Shown one piece after another: positions 10,237 to 22,490 of a stretch of 64,000 bases of DNA. The translations under genes and the position numbers were made by a program. Source of the DNA: Entamoeba invadens IP1 (lineage: Eukaryota; Evosea; Mastigamoebida; Endamoebidae). Every line of letters begins with the position of its first letter. Positions within the stretch are counted from its first letter, which is position 1. The DNA lies in contig NW_004191847.1 of NCBI RefSeq assembly GCF_000330505.1, positions 96,834-160,833 on the forward strand, in the 5' to 3' direction. The notes beneath the pieces are model-generated. The model saw only the letters and a list, made by a program, of their open reading frames with translations, had not been told where the DNA came from and did not search any database.

Positions 10237-13200
10237 ATGATAAGATTAATTTTTGTATTTGTTTCGATTAAATTTGCGTTATCAACATGTCCGCCAAATG
10301 TAATAGAAGAAATTGACAGTGTTTTGTCTGCTAATGATGTGTGTGAATATTCAGAGTCGGTAACAATTTTAACCATAAAGTTACAAATGACAACTGGCTT
10401 AACTTTGAAAACAGAAAAAAATTTGGAACTTGTAGGAGGAAATATCACACTTGAATCAAATTGCAATTTGATTGTTTTTGAATTATTTAAATTGGACTAT
10501 ATAAGTATGTTAAATGCGACTGGCAATTAAATTATAAATACCAATCAATTAGAAATAAGTTCTTCTATTTTGATTTTTTCTGACAATTCAAGAATTTCAG
10601 TGGAAGGTAATGTATCTATGACAGGTGGTACAGTCTCAAATACACTTTTAGGAAAGTCAAGACTTACTTGTTCAGATATGTTTTCAAAGACAATTGAAAG
10701 TCAAATTTCCATCAATGATAATTCACATGTTGATTTGCAAGGCTCTTTTATTTTTAAATTATCTAGAGATTCTTTTCAAATATCGAGTTCAACACAACGA
10801 ATTAATTTTGTATCAAAATCGTTTGAATTAACAAGAGAATTTGATGCTGATAATCGAAGTACCATTCAAACCAAAAATCTCATTTTAATATTGACAAGCA
10901 CATTTAAAGTCTCCACAGATAGAACAATCAAAGATCTTCCACTTTTTTGTATCGAACACAGTTACAATAACTGCCTTCTCTGATTTTCAACATGATGGTG
11001 AATTCGACTTTTTATATTCAAACAACACTCTTGACACGTCATTCTACACAACACCATTTAAAGTACTTTTAGAAAGTCACCTATTACGGTATGGTACTTC
11101 AGATAAGATATATTGTCATGTGAACCACACTGAAGACACACGTAATCCATATTACATCGAAAATTATTGCCCACTCACCGATGCATACATCACACCAATT
11201 GACACGTTTCATCAAATGAAAGTCAAAGTAGATGTGCCAAAACAGAATTTAAATGTAAAAAGAGCAGAAAACGAAGAAAATGTGATTGTAATTGGAAACG
11301 AAAAATACTTTTTGTCACTCACCGATTTTATTGAGATTGAAATGGTATCTGACAACCAAGTGGTTTTAGATAATTTTACAATCACAAAAAACGTTTTTCT
11401 TGTTGCAGCGAATGGGTTTGTATACAACAACATGTCGTGCAAGTCGGGGCACTTCCAAAACGGCATATTCACCTGTCAAAATCATTTACCATGTTATGAG
11501 GGTGGCAAGACTGCTGATGGGAGATGTGCAGCATGTCAAGTCACTTATTGTCTGATGTGTAATGGTGACAAATATAAATGCATAAAATGCAAAGAGAATT
11601 TGACATACAATACCATATCAAACACATGTGAAGAATACATAAACTGTCTTTCATTAATAAAAGATAAGTGTCTTCGATGTAGAGATGGCTTTGTATTTGA
11701 AGGTAACAATTGTGTTGATATCACCAAAGATAATGGAAATTGCCAGATTAAAGTCGGCGTTCCATCAGAGTGTATAATGTGTGATTTAACAAACATGACA
11801 TTAATCAACACTTATGGCGTTTGCAGTGTTGTCGACAGCAATGTTGTTGTTCACAGTCTTTCAAATGTTGTTGAATGCAAAGACGGGTTTTATGTACAAA
11901 ACAACGTGTGTAACAACTGCACAACCAATAACGAAGGAAGTCTGTTGTGTTCATTTAAAACCACCGAGAAGTGTGATAAGACGTATTATGTGAAAGAAGA
12001 TGGCAGTGTTTGTGTCAAAAACGTGTGTTCAGATGGAATAAACAATAAAGAGAATGGAAAGTGCGCACCACAAATAGACAACTGCATAAAGTATGTGAAT
12101 GGCATGTGTGTCGAATGTTCTTCAAAGTACTCATATGATGGCAATGCGAGTTGTGTTGAATCATCAGCAATTGATGTGAATTGTGGAACAGCAACTCCGA
12201 TTGGGTGTATCAGATGTGATGGAAATACCTTTTTGAATGTATCGACACACAAATGTGACACGTGCAACTCAAATTGTGAAAGTTGTTTTGATTTGACAAT
12301 GTGCATGTCATGTGTAGATGGATACTTTTTGAGTGACTACACCTGCAAATCCAATGACGCGTTGAATGACAGTTGTGCAAGAAAAGTGCCAAATGGGAAT
12401 GGTTGTTTGGTTTGCAAAGTTGGGTATTACAAGAAGGGAGCAGATTGTGTGCTGTGTGATGTCAAGTGTGGTGAGTGTCTGACAGAGAACTCGTGTATTA
12501 AATGCAATGCAACAAACTACAAAACAAGTAATGGCGATTGTCTTTCACGCTCTTCGATAACGACGTGTGCCGTTGAAGTGACTGAAAGTGGCTGTTCAAT
12601 GTGTAAAAATGGGTATTACACAGTCAATGGAAATGAGTGTCAGAAGTGTGTTTTGAAAAGTGTGCAAAGTGTTCAGAACAAAATCGGTGCACATCATGTG
12701 ATGACACCTTTGTACTCAAAAGCACCATGTGTGTAAGTTATGTCAACATTACAAAGTGCACAAATACAAAAGACTCAAAATGTTCATCATGTACATTTTG
12801 GTATTCACCAAGTGACGATGGCACACATTGTTCGAAAACGGCGGTGTAATGGGTGATATTTCTTATAGTTGTTGTTATCATCGCCATTCTTGTGTTGATC
12901 ACAGTGTTGGTCTTGTTTGTTATGATTAAATTCATTAAGCACAAAAGAGATACCAGTGGACTCACGCTCTTCAAATTAAAGCACACAAATATGATTTTTG
13001 TTGATATGGCAGACGGTCTGACAATTCACACCAGAAATGAAGAATTTGTGATCACCTATGATGACCAAGACTATGAGGAAATTGATGTTAACAAAGAAAT
13101 CAAAAATCTGTTTTCTATTGGAAACACAACAAACCACAAAGTGAAGATTCAATTCACTTCTAAAAGTGATATTGAAAAATACACAATCCGTTTTGAACTT

Positions 13201-14193
13201 TCAATTGTAACAATTCCCCCAAAATTTGCATGCGAATTTAGTCTATTTCTTAATCCATTGTGTACATCGACAATAGACAGTACTTTTGTTGTTAGTTATC
13301 TCTTTACCACAAGTGATGGTACATCATGTGCACATCACGTTAATTTTAAATACACCACCAAACTATCAACACGACTTGATCCAGACGAGTTGGTTGAAGA
13401 GAAGAAACTTGGAGAAGACTCTTTTGGAATTGTGTTTAAAGGTATTTTCAGAGGAAATATCGTTGCTATCAAAAAAATGAAAAATTTTGTCAATTCTTCA
13501 CATCAAATGGAAGAATTTGAGAATGAGGTTTCAATGTTAGACAAGTTGAGAAGTGAATTTATCGTTTACTTTTATGGCGCTGTATTCATACCGAGCAAGA
13601 TATGTTTAGTCACCGAATTTGCACAATATGGAAGTTAGAAGGACTTGATGAAAAATAAAAAGAGTGAAATTATGAATATAAAACTTTGTGTCAAATTCAT
13701 GTTAGACGCTTCAAAGGGAATTTTATATCTTCACAAGAATGGGATGCTTTACAGAGACATCAAACCAGACAATATCCTTGTGTTGTCAATAGATTTGAAT
13801 GGTGTAAATGCCAAGTTAACTGATTTTGGAAGTGCTAGAAATGTCAATTTATTGATGACTAATATGACCTTCACAAAAGGAATTGGAACACCAATTTATA
13901 TGGCACCTGAAGTGTTGAAACAGGAAAAATACACGAAAAGTGCGGACGTGTATTCATTTGCAATAACCATGTTTGAGTGTTTTTCTTGGAAAGATGCATA
14001 TCCTATCACCACATTCAAATTTCCTTGGAAAATTGCAGAGTTTGTTTCATCTAGAAAGCGTCCTGAGAATGGTGAACCAATCCCAATTATGTTGTATGAA
14101 TTGATACAAAATTGTTGGGGACAGAAACAAAAAGAGCGATTAGATATTCATTGCATCGAAGAACAGTTGCAATTTCTGTTTAATCATCAATAA
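10237..14193 (+). pseudogene. Transmembrane receptor-kinase (TMK family) pseudogene
   Basis: This is a broken member of the Entamoeba transmembrane kinase family: signal peptide, extracellular region, membrane helix, cytosolic kinase. The ATG at 10237 opens a hydrophobic signal (IRLIFVFVSIKFALS). A beta-rich segment follows, then at about 11450-12840 a cysteine-rich region full of CxxC repeats. A membrane helix (IFLIVVVIIAILVLITVLVL) lies near 12855. The kinase keeps VAIKK, DIKPDN, DFG and APE motifs. The glycine loop reads GEDSFG and HRD has become YRD. Lesions are a TAA at 10528, a frameshift near the T-run at 10943, a one-base loss near 12650, a TAA at 12847 just before the membrane helix and a TAG at 13636 in the kinase (GS-stop-KD). 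Five independent lesions make a sequencing explanation unlikely. Confidence 0.9.
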
Positions 14194-14590
14194 TATAATT
14201 ATTGAGACAATAAGCTTTAAAATAATTGACTTTATTAGTGATACAAATAGCAATGGTTTTATATGAAGCGAATATTATTTTAAAATAGGATAGAAATATA
14301 ATTAATTTTCAATTATTATATAATAAAAGTGTTATTATTAATTTTACTAATAATATTAATATAATTTATAATATATATAATAATAAATTATAGCACTGGA
14401 AAATACCAAATCATTTTTAACAACACAGTTTTATAATTCGATTATTTAAATGATTGAATTAATCATTTTAATTAAAATAACTTAATAATCAATGACATTT
14501 TCAAACATAAAATAAGCACGAAGTCTGTAATTATTTTTATTTTTAATAACTATTTATTGTTAAAAACAAGTACTATTATTTCATATATGA
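14194..14590. other. AT-rich spacer after the kinase pseudogene
   Basis: I see nothing coding here. The stretch is dominated by A/T simple sequence up to the 7-bp direct repeat at 14591-14597 that marks the large putative element. Confidence 0.5.
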
Positions 14591-14609
14591 GTGGAATCAG
14601 GGTCTATCA

Positions 14610-15677
14610 AGTGACAAAAGTGTTTTTTCTTTGTTATTTGCCACGTCACCAAAGTGGTCTTGAATTTATGTTCACTTCGTTCTTTATGATCTAGCGGCGA
14701 GCTTAAAGCCGACTTTTGTAATTGAAAAAATTTTGAAATAGATAGTTATTTGAATCAATATTTGGCAAAATAATGGGAAAACAAGCCAATTCAATTTTTA
14801 AATATCGGTTTATTTTTTATTATTGCTGTGATTGCCATGATTAACACAAAAATTGTGACAAATGCAGCACTGTTTTACACAACAACCCGATAGTTACAAA
14901 TAACATTTTAATAACACAAATAACAATGAAATAACAATCTATTAAATAATCATATTTTTATTATAATATGTAATAAAATAAACCTATTCAACTTAAAAAT
15001 AAACCAAAAAACCAATAATTACTAATTAAAACTGCTATAAAACAACTAATAATAATAGAGAAATGTATATTATCATATTTATATTTAACGTTATTAACTA
15101 AATATATATATTTTAAAACTATATTAAATAATAATAATACAAACTCAAAAACTCTAAAATATCTGTTAATTATAAAAAATACTATATAACATATAATATC
15201 AATACTATATTTTTAAACTAAACAAAATGAAATAATGTATTAATAAATAATTAAATTGTTTAGTACATGATTTATATTTATAACTATAAACTTATAGTTT
15301 AAATAATTATATATTTATTATTTTTGTGTAATGAACATTTAAATATTAGGATAGCTATGTCTACAAAATCGGGCATTATATTTAGAAACGTTTATAAATC
15401 AAAAGCAGTTATAGGACAAAATAATAATTTAGTCTCAATAATAATAATAAACTAAAACTATATATTAAAATATCAATAAAAATAGTTAAAAGACAAACAT
15501 TTTGAAATATAGTTTTTTTTACCCAAAAATGATAGGTAATAAATACATCATTTATCGGGATCGATAACATTTTAATAACATAAATACAAATACTAAAAGA
15601 ATAACAATTTGAAAAACAAAATTTCTAAAACATTAACATATTTTTAAAATACCATTTGAATTTCAAAATAGAATTAA
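14610..15677. other. AT-rich interior of the putative element
   Basis: There is no gene. A short, more GC-balanced patch at about 14580-14720 lies at the left end, followed by about 900 bases of A/T-rich simple sequence. Confidence 0.5.
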
Positions 15678-16191
15678 AGTCTGTTTTTTATTTAACGATA
15701 TTGGGTTTTTACTATTATTTATAATAACAGTATTATAATTTATAATAAAAATAAAGTTGTTTTTCTAAAAAATGGTTTGTATTTTATTTTTTTGTTCTTT
15801 TTTTATAAATATGTGTTAAAAATAACAAAAAACAAAATTGTTTGACAACTGAAAAATTTATAAAGCCGAAACGAAGAATAGGTTGGCGTTGAAATGTGAA
15901 TATGAAGAAATAAACTATGTCAACTAAATTATTCAAAATGATAAAATGTCATATTAGATCGAGCAGACGCGTCAAATTATCATTTGGGTCAATTGAAGAC
16001 GACAACAAGTGATTTGGAAAAAAGTCAATGCTTAGGATTTGTTTAACATTAGTTTAAATTAATGACAATTTTATTAATAGTTAATGGTTTTTAATTAGCG
16101 ATATTGAGTATAGTAAATAATGGTTTAATATTTTCGGTCTAGTTCTTTTCTTTGTTATATTTTTAGAATATCGCTAAATAGAAAACAGACT
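15678..16191. mobile_element. 514-bp MITE with ~25-bp inverted repeats
   Basis: The left end AGTCTGTTTTTTATTTAACG (15678 onward) matches the reverse complement of the right end, AGTCTGTTTTCTATTTAGCG (ending at 16191), and both continue with ATATT. TTAA flanks both sides (15674-15677 and 16192-16195), which fits a TTAA target as in piggyBac-type elements, although TA duplication cannot be excluded because TA lies within TTAA. There is no coding capacity, so this is a non-autonomous element. Confidence 0.65.
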
Positions 16192-16719
16192 TTAATATTA
16201 AAGACCTTTTAAAAACAACCCAAATATAACAAATCACAACAAATAAAAACCATCCAACAATAACAAATAAATCAAAAGAGGTTCAAAATTTACAATAATA
16301 ATTGTTAGAACGTGATACACACAACGCAAATTAAAACAAAATCAACTTTGCCATGAAACAAAACAAAGAAAACAATCATAATTTTTTTTCACGCCAAAAA
16401 ATTAAAAACGTTCGTGAGTAAAAATAATTCAGTGTTTTTTATGATCATTTTTGTATAGATTTGAACTGTTTTGGTTTTTTTGATTGCAACAAACCGATTT
16501 GACAAAAAAATACAAAAACATCAATTTATATAGTTTGGTTTTTAGTAAAATTTACTAAAATTGAAACTATATATTTCATAAAAAAATTCTAACACTTTTA
16601 CTATATTAATTGAAATAAATAAATTATACTATTATAATTATAAACAATTAAATAATAAACAAATACATTCAAATTGATTTACTTTTTGGTACACGTTTAT
16701 ATATTCATTGGGTATTGTT

Positions 16720-17600
16720 GTTATGCCAACCTGTCTTTGAGAATTGATTCACCTCATTGCAATTAATGTTGTCTAGTAACTTTTCTTCTCTTCAGTCCTT
16801 AGATATTTTGTTCCTCTTCTGAATATTTTCTACTTCCACCAAGATCTGTACTCAAGTCTGTTTCAACAGAAATTACTTCTCTACCTTTATCACTCCTGTG
16901 TTCTTGACACAATGCATTTCCTTACTCCTCATGCGCCTCGGTTTCCACAGAGATACAGTATCACTCTCTCTCATTATAATACCTTCCATTTTCAGGCTCA
17001 TCCATTCTGTAAATGAGTTGTTAAACTTTTTTTTTGAAAATTTACAATTTCAATGGCAATTTTTTTGTCAATATTAATAAATATTTTCAATGGTTCTCCT
17101 CATGCAAGACTTGGATAATTAATCTGTATGTTTGGTTCATCCCGCATCGCCAGTCCTGCTTACCAAACTAGGACGAATTGAAGTCCCATATGCTCACTCC
17201 TAATAAATTATTATCATTTTAAATATCTCGACTATTCATATTTTGTTAAATTGTTGAAAATCAAACTGTCCATCATGCCAATCATCATCTTTACGACTCG
17301 TCACTACTTTCTCACTTCAACCTTCTTAAGGGAATATTCAGGTGGAATTAGCTACTTGATAGTTCGATTAGTCTTTCGCCCTTATACTCATATATTGCAA
17401 GTAATTTGCACGGTAACACTCCTTAGTCCTTCTACCAAAGTTTCCTTCGGCTTTAAACACCACAAGCATAGTTCACCATCTTTCGGGTCCCAACAGTTTA
17501 ACTCCATCCTTTTCTAGGTCACTTCTGCTATATGTATAGTCCTTTGTTTTCGCTTCATATCTGGGCTTTCTTCCCTTCCTCTCCTCGTGGGGAAACTGAA
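16720..17600 (-). pseudogene. Degenerate large-subunit (28S) rRNA fragment
   Basis: Read on the minus strand, this is an internal stretch of eukaryotic LSU rRNA. Recognisable core segments, in rRNA order, are GGACCCGAAAGATGGTGAAC (17471-17490), GGGCGAAAGACTAATCGAAC (about 17363-17382) followed by TAGTAGCT, TTTGGTAAGCAG (about 17155-17168), GCGGGATGAACC (about 17134-17147), CCTGAAAATGGA (about 16986-16998), and CAGATCTTGGTGG with AAATATTCA (about 16820-16850). It covers roughly 880 bases, many positions differ from the conserved core, and expansion regions are shortened, so it cannot be a functional rRNA gene. Entamoeba rRNA genes are known to sit on extrachromosomal circles, so a chromosomal fragment is unexpected. 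Confidence 0.88.
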
Positions 17601-19053
17601 AACGTTTCTCCAAGAGGCATAATTATTTCAATTATTAATCTTTGCCAAATATTTTTACATATCATCTATTTATATTATGTTTTTTCATTGTATTTTTAGT
17701 TTGTTTCGATTTATATTTATAAAATGGATTTTTTTTCAATGTAAAATAAATAAATAATTTGGTCAAAAAATAAGAAACAAATATTGTTTGGATTGTCTAT
17801 CAAAATGAAAAACATTCTTCTCAGAAACACAAAGTTAATTAATAATACACAAAACAAAGATTGTTTTTAACACTTAAAATAAACTCAGTTTTTAATATAC
17901 AAATTTTATTTTAGTCTTAATTCTATAAACTATTTATTATGGTAATGTAACCATTGTTATTAATTCATTTTCTCTTCAAAAATTAAATAAAACATGACTG
18001 TTTTATCAATAAATTATTTTATAATCCACAACAAAATGGCGTTTTTTTATGTAAAACACTCTATTTAAGAGGGACAACCCAATTTTATCAAATGCCATCA
18101 CAAATTAAAAATACTTTAAAAAGCCCGTTTGTTAGAATTATTTATGTTTAAATTAAATACAATTGTGCAAAAAGAATTATCAATTGACAATGAAAACAAA
18201 CCCGTTTTGGAATTTGGAATTTATATTTAGTCAAATAAAGCATCAAAAAATTTAATTAATAATTAATTAAAATAAATTATAATAAAACTATTTTCTTGTC
18301 TTTCTATTTAAGTTAAAACAACAACATATTTTTTTAATTAATCTTTTTTAAGCATCTTTTCAACTTAATAAACTGGTAAAAGGTTTTATTTTTTAAAGTA
18401 AAATATATATAATTTCCAAGCTATTTGTCCATTTGTGGTAAAAGAGAATTATTTTTATCTTGTTATTACAAAAATATTTTTCACCAATTTATCGACTATA
18501 AAACTGTGAAATTATTTCCAAAATAAATATTTTTGACCCAAATATGTTTTTTTATTGTTAATATACAAACAAAAAACTCATTTCTGAACAAAAAATAAAT
18601 TCATGTTTTTATCAATTTACAATAAAATATATTGTATATTATATTATAATAATAATACATAATAATATTTTTTTATGTATATTATACATAATAATATAAT
18701 ATATTTTATTCAAATAAAGAAAAAAAATGGACATGGGGAAGAAGGATGGGAATATAGGGGAAATAGGTAATTTGTGTGTTAGGGATGTCCTCCCTTTATC
18801 AAGGACGCCCTCCTGTGTATAAAATTATCCTTTTTATAGTGTCTATGGTGTTTTTAAAACAATATAACGAGTTATATTTTTATTATTAATTTACTATCAA
18901 AAATTATAATTATTTCCAAAAATACATTTAATAATGGACAAACACAAAACAACAAGTACTTTTGTAACAAATTAATAGTTAAAAAACTAATTCAAATTTA
19001 AATTAGTTTTTTTGGGTCACTCCGAATAACTTTGCAAAGATAAGTGAATTACA
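17601..19053. other. AT-rich spacer
   Basis: I find no gene. A short less AT-rich patch at about 18720-18830 contains GATGTCCTCCC and an imperfect inverted GGACGCCCTCC, with no known identity. The rest is A/T simple sequence. Confidence 0.5.
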
Positions 19054-20893
19054 TCAGTCGACCTCCTCTATCTTTGATCCCTTTGTGTCGCTCTTCTTTG
19101 CACCCTGTTGTTGTGCACCAGACATGTTACTAGTTTTATTCTGTCGATATCTGTATGAAGATTGGCTTGATCTTATCCTCAGCTTCTTCTGTTTCTGTGT
19201 GTATTCATTATTTGATGCCGATTGGTTCTTGTCGAGCCAGTCGAGTATCTCCTTGATAATTGCTTCAATTGCTGCCTTGTCATCTGGTGAGAGCTTTGCT
19301 GCAATTTGCTCGTTGAGTGTGTTTTTCATCGAGTAGCAGAAGTTTTCAAGTATATTCTTCCCCTCGATACGTTCCTTCATCTTGTCGTCCTCTGCCTTAA
19401 ACTTCTCTGCGTCTATAACCATCTTGTTGATTGGTACCTTTAAGAGTCTTTCCTTGTCGTTAGTGATTGTGATCTTGTTCTTCTTTCCCGTTGTCTTGTC
19501 TTCAGTTGAGACATTCAGAATCCCATTTGCATCAACGTCAAATGTGACTTCAACTATGTGACTCCACATGGTGCTGGCGGGATGCCACTCAACTCAAACT
19601 TGCCAAGCAGGTTGCAGTGTGATGTCATGAATGCCTCACCTTCATAGACTTGGATCAGCACGCCTGGCTGGTTGTCTGCATATGTTGAGAAGATCTGTGA
19701 CTTCTTTGCTGGAATTGTCGAGTTTCGTGGGATCAGTGCTGTCATCACACCGCCAGCTGTCTCAATGCCAAGTGTCAACGGTGCGACGTCAAGCAGCAAC
19801 ACGTCTTCTGTTGCCTTTCCACCATTTCCAGTCAGAATGGCAGCCTGCACAGCAGCACCATATGCAACAGCCTCGTCTGGATTCATACTCTTGTTGATCT
19901 CCTTCCCATTGAAGAAGTCTTGTAGTATCTGCACAACATTTGGAATACGAGTTGATCCACCAATCAACACACGTCGTCAATGCTCCCTTTGTCCAGTTTT
20001 GCGTCTTCAAGCACCTTCTCGACTGGTGCGATTGTTGACTTGAAGAAGTCGATGTTGAGTTCTTCAAAACGATCTCTTGTGATTGATGTGTAAAAGTCGA
20101 TACCTTCATACAACTGGTCGACTTCGATGTTTGCTGTTGCTGCCGATGACAGTGTTCGCTTTGCCCTTTCACACGATGTTCTGAGTCTTCTGACTGCTTG
20201 TGCATTGCCTGAAATGTCTTTCTTGTACTTTCTCTTGAAATCGGCAATGAAATGGTTGACCATTCTGTTATCAAAGTCTTCGCCACCAAGGTGTGTGTTG
20301 CCGTTTGTTGCCTTCACTTCAAAGACACCATCGTCAATAGCAAGAAGTGAGACATCAAATGTTCCACCACCAAGATCAAAGATCAAGACGTTCTTTTCTC
20401 TCTCCGTCTTCTTGCCAAGTCCATATGCTATTGCTGCTGCTGTTGGCTCATTGATGATTCTGAGCACATTGATGCCTGCAATTGTGCCTGCTTCCTTTGT
20501 TGCCTGTCGCTGTGAATCGTTAAAATAGGCTGGACATGTGATGACTGCGTTGTTGACTTTCCCACCAACAAACGCTTCTGCTGTCTCCTTCATCTTCGTC
20601 AGCACCATCGAACTGATCTCTTCTGGTGTGAACTTCTTTGTCTCTCCCTTGTACTTTACCTGAATCAACGGCTTGTCATTGCCATCGTTGACGACAGTGA
20701 ATGACTAGTGCTTCATATCTTCTTGAATTGCTGGATCACTAAAGCGTCTTCCAACCAGTCTCTTTGCATCAAAGACTGTATTCTTCACATTCATCGCAAT
20801 CTGGTTCTTTGCTGCATCGCCAATCAGCCTCTCGCTGTCTGTGAAGGCAACGTACGATGGCGTTGTTCTGTTGCCTTGATCATTTGCAATTTC
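19054..20893 (-). pseudogene. Cytosolic Hsp70 pseudogene, 5'-truncated
   Basis: Homology to cytosolic Hsp70, an ATP-driven chaperone, begins with EIANDQGN at 20893 and runs to the C-terminal EEVD ending at 19054. Hsp70 signatures are clear: [36 protein letters not shown] and the substrate-domain segment VTFDVDANGILNVS. The first ~30 residues, including the ATP-binding IDLGTT motif, are missing. A Trp codon has become TAG at about 20705 (KH-stop-SFTVV). Frameshifts lie near 19970 (in DDV|VLIGGS), near 19562 (after PPAPCGV) and as a compensating pair near 19130-19175. It is more GC-rich than its surroundings, as expected for a highly expressed parent gene. No intact copy is in the window. Confidence 0.93.
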
Positions 20894-22490
20894 CTAAAAA
20901 CAGATTTCGCATGCCTTTTAACTATAGTATCTTTATCTCTCCAATAGTCACTAATGCATCATTCGATGCTATTAAACACTCTGTATTCGTTTTCCCTACT
21001 TCACCTTTAACATTATCAATAATTATTAAATGAGTTGCGTGGATGAATCTAACAAGAGGTGATGGTATACTATTACAACAGTACATAAAATCTGTCTAAC
21101 AAATTTTGACAGACGATTTCTCCCCAAATTTCTTCTAAAGTTTTAAATAGATTTAAAACTTTTTATTTGATAAATGTTATAAAATAATAACAATTTTTTA
21201 TTTTTATCTGTTTATTATTTTTTTAGTAAAATTATTATTAATATAATATTATTTTTAATTAATATTTTATTGTTTTATTATTATAAAACTATATATTTAT
21301 AATTTTAATTATTGAAATTAATATTCTATATAATTTGAGTAAATTTAATTTTTTGGTAAGTAATAATAGTTAATTAATTATACTATTATATATCATTCTA
21401 TACTTATAAATATAAAGAGTACAGACAAACTGTTTTTAATAAAAAATTATGAAACATAGTAAAATATATAATAACTTTAATATGTAATAATGAAAATTAT
21501 AATGAATAAAAATATTGCAAAAATTCAATCATTGACTAACTAAGGCTTCTACTTGTTATGCGTTATGGATAAACAGGCTCGTTACATTTATCAAATTATG
21601 CAAGTAACGATTCTGTTTGTCGATTTGTTTTCTTTAAAACAAAAGAATGAATTAAACAACTTTAAATTGTGTTATATATCTTTTGGTTAGCCCACGGTAT
21701 GTAAAACTCTTGATCATCAACAAAATAATATTAACAAGTGTTCGATGTTTGAAAAATTAATTCCAAAAAGCAATTATTTTTAAGTGATTTCATTTAACTA
21801 TATTTTAAAAAAAGTATAGTTAATAACAAATTTTATTCTAATAAATTAAATTATTATTTCATCATTATTAAACAATTTTTAATATTATATAATATTATTA
21901 ATTATAATTTATGGTTTTGTTTTGTATAATATAAATATTATATTAATAAACCATTGATTTGTATACTATACATTTTAATATTTTATAGTTTAATTGTTAA
22001 CTATCGTTTTAAGTAGAAAAACGACCGCGGCAAAAAATGTCCATCTGTAAAGAAAAGGTTTTGGAGATCGTAAAAACAAACAATACTATGAATTTTACTA
22101 AAACTACTTTATTTTTGGCATAAAAACAAAGAAAATATACCCCTTTTCATTTTAAAATGCATTTTTGCGACAAGTTCCAAATTTTTCCCTGTTCCGTGAT
22201 AGACCCTGGTGGAATTCATTTTTGTGTTTTTAAAAATACAATTATTTTTAAATTGAAAATAAATATTATCGAAACAAAAAGTTTAATTTTTTTTTTGAAA
22301 AACAAACACAACAAAATTAATATCTATTATTGAATTTGACTTCATTTTGTTTTGGTATTACCAAATTATGATAATTTCATTAACTTGGTTTTTATTGCAA
22401 ATAACAAATTGTTGTTATTTCGTTTGAAAATCACGCAGAAATACCTTCCTATTTTTCAAATAAAATCGCTTGAACAAACTTTGAATAATA
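20894..22490. other. Spacer with an unidentified open segment next to Hsp70
   Basis: Directly upstream of the truncated Hsp70 (minus strand, ATG at 21086 to TAG near 20927) is a 53-codon open segment containing NVKGEVGKTNTE and NDALVTIGEI. Its wording is faintly like the start of an Hsp70-family protein, but I cannot identify it. The remaining sequence is AT-rich. The right end of the putative 7.6-kb element lies at 22197-22208. Confidence 0.4.
22472..22490 (+). promoter_or_regulatory. GAAC-type core promoter element
   Basis: GAAC at 22472-22475 lies 16 bases before the ATG of the glycosyltransferase-like gene. Such GAAC elements are part of the known three-part Entamoeba core promoter. A good TATTTAAA-like box is not obvious here. 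Confidence 0.4.

Larger units (their letters stand above)
14598..22208. mobile_element. Putative 7.6-kb TIR element (hAT-like ends)
   Basis: The sequence CAGGGTCTATCA at 14598-14609 is repeated as a perfect inverted copy at 22197-22208. Directly outside each copy lies GTGGAAT (14591-14597 and 22209-22215), a perfect 7-bp direct repeat in the position of a target-site duplication. Ends beginning CAGGG are typical of hAT transposons, which usually make 8-bp duplications; here I can see only 7. No transposase is visible inside. The interior holds a small MITE, a degenerate LSU rRNA piece and an Hsp70 pseudogene, so the element would be non-autonomous and carrying host-derived sequence. The alternative is a chance match of 12 plus 7 bases. 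Confidence 0.5.

Noticed and set aside
17251..17517. 88-codon plus-strand frame
   Set aside because: It lies entirely antisense to the degenerate LSU rRNA fragment, which explains its more balanced base composition.
19085..20528. Plus-strand frames of 83-133 codons
   Set aside because: They are antisense shadows of the Hsp70 pseudogene.
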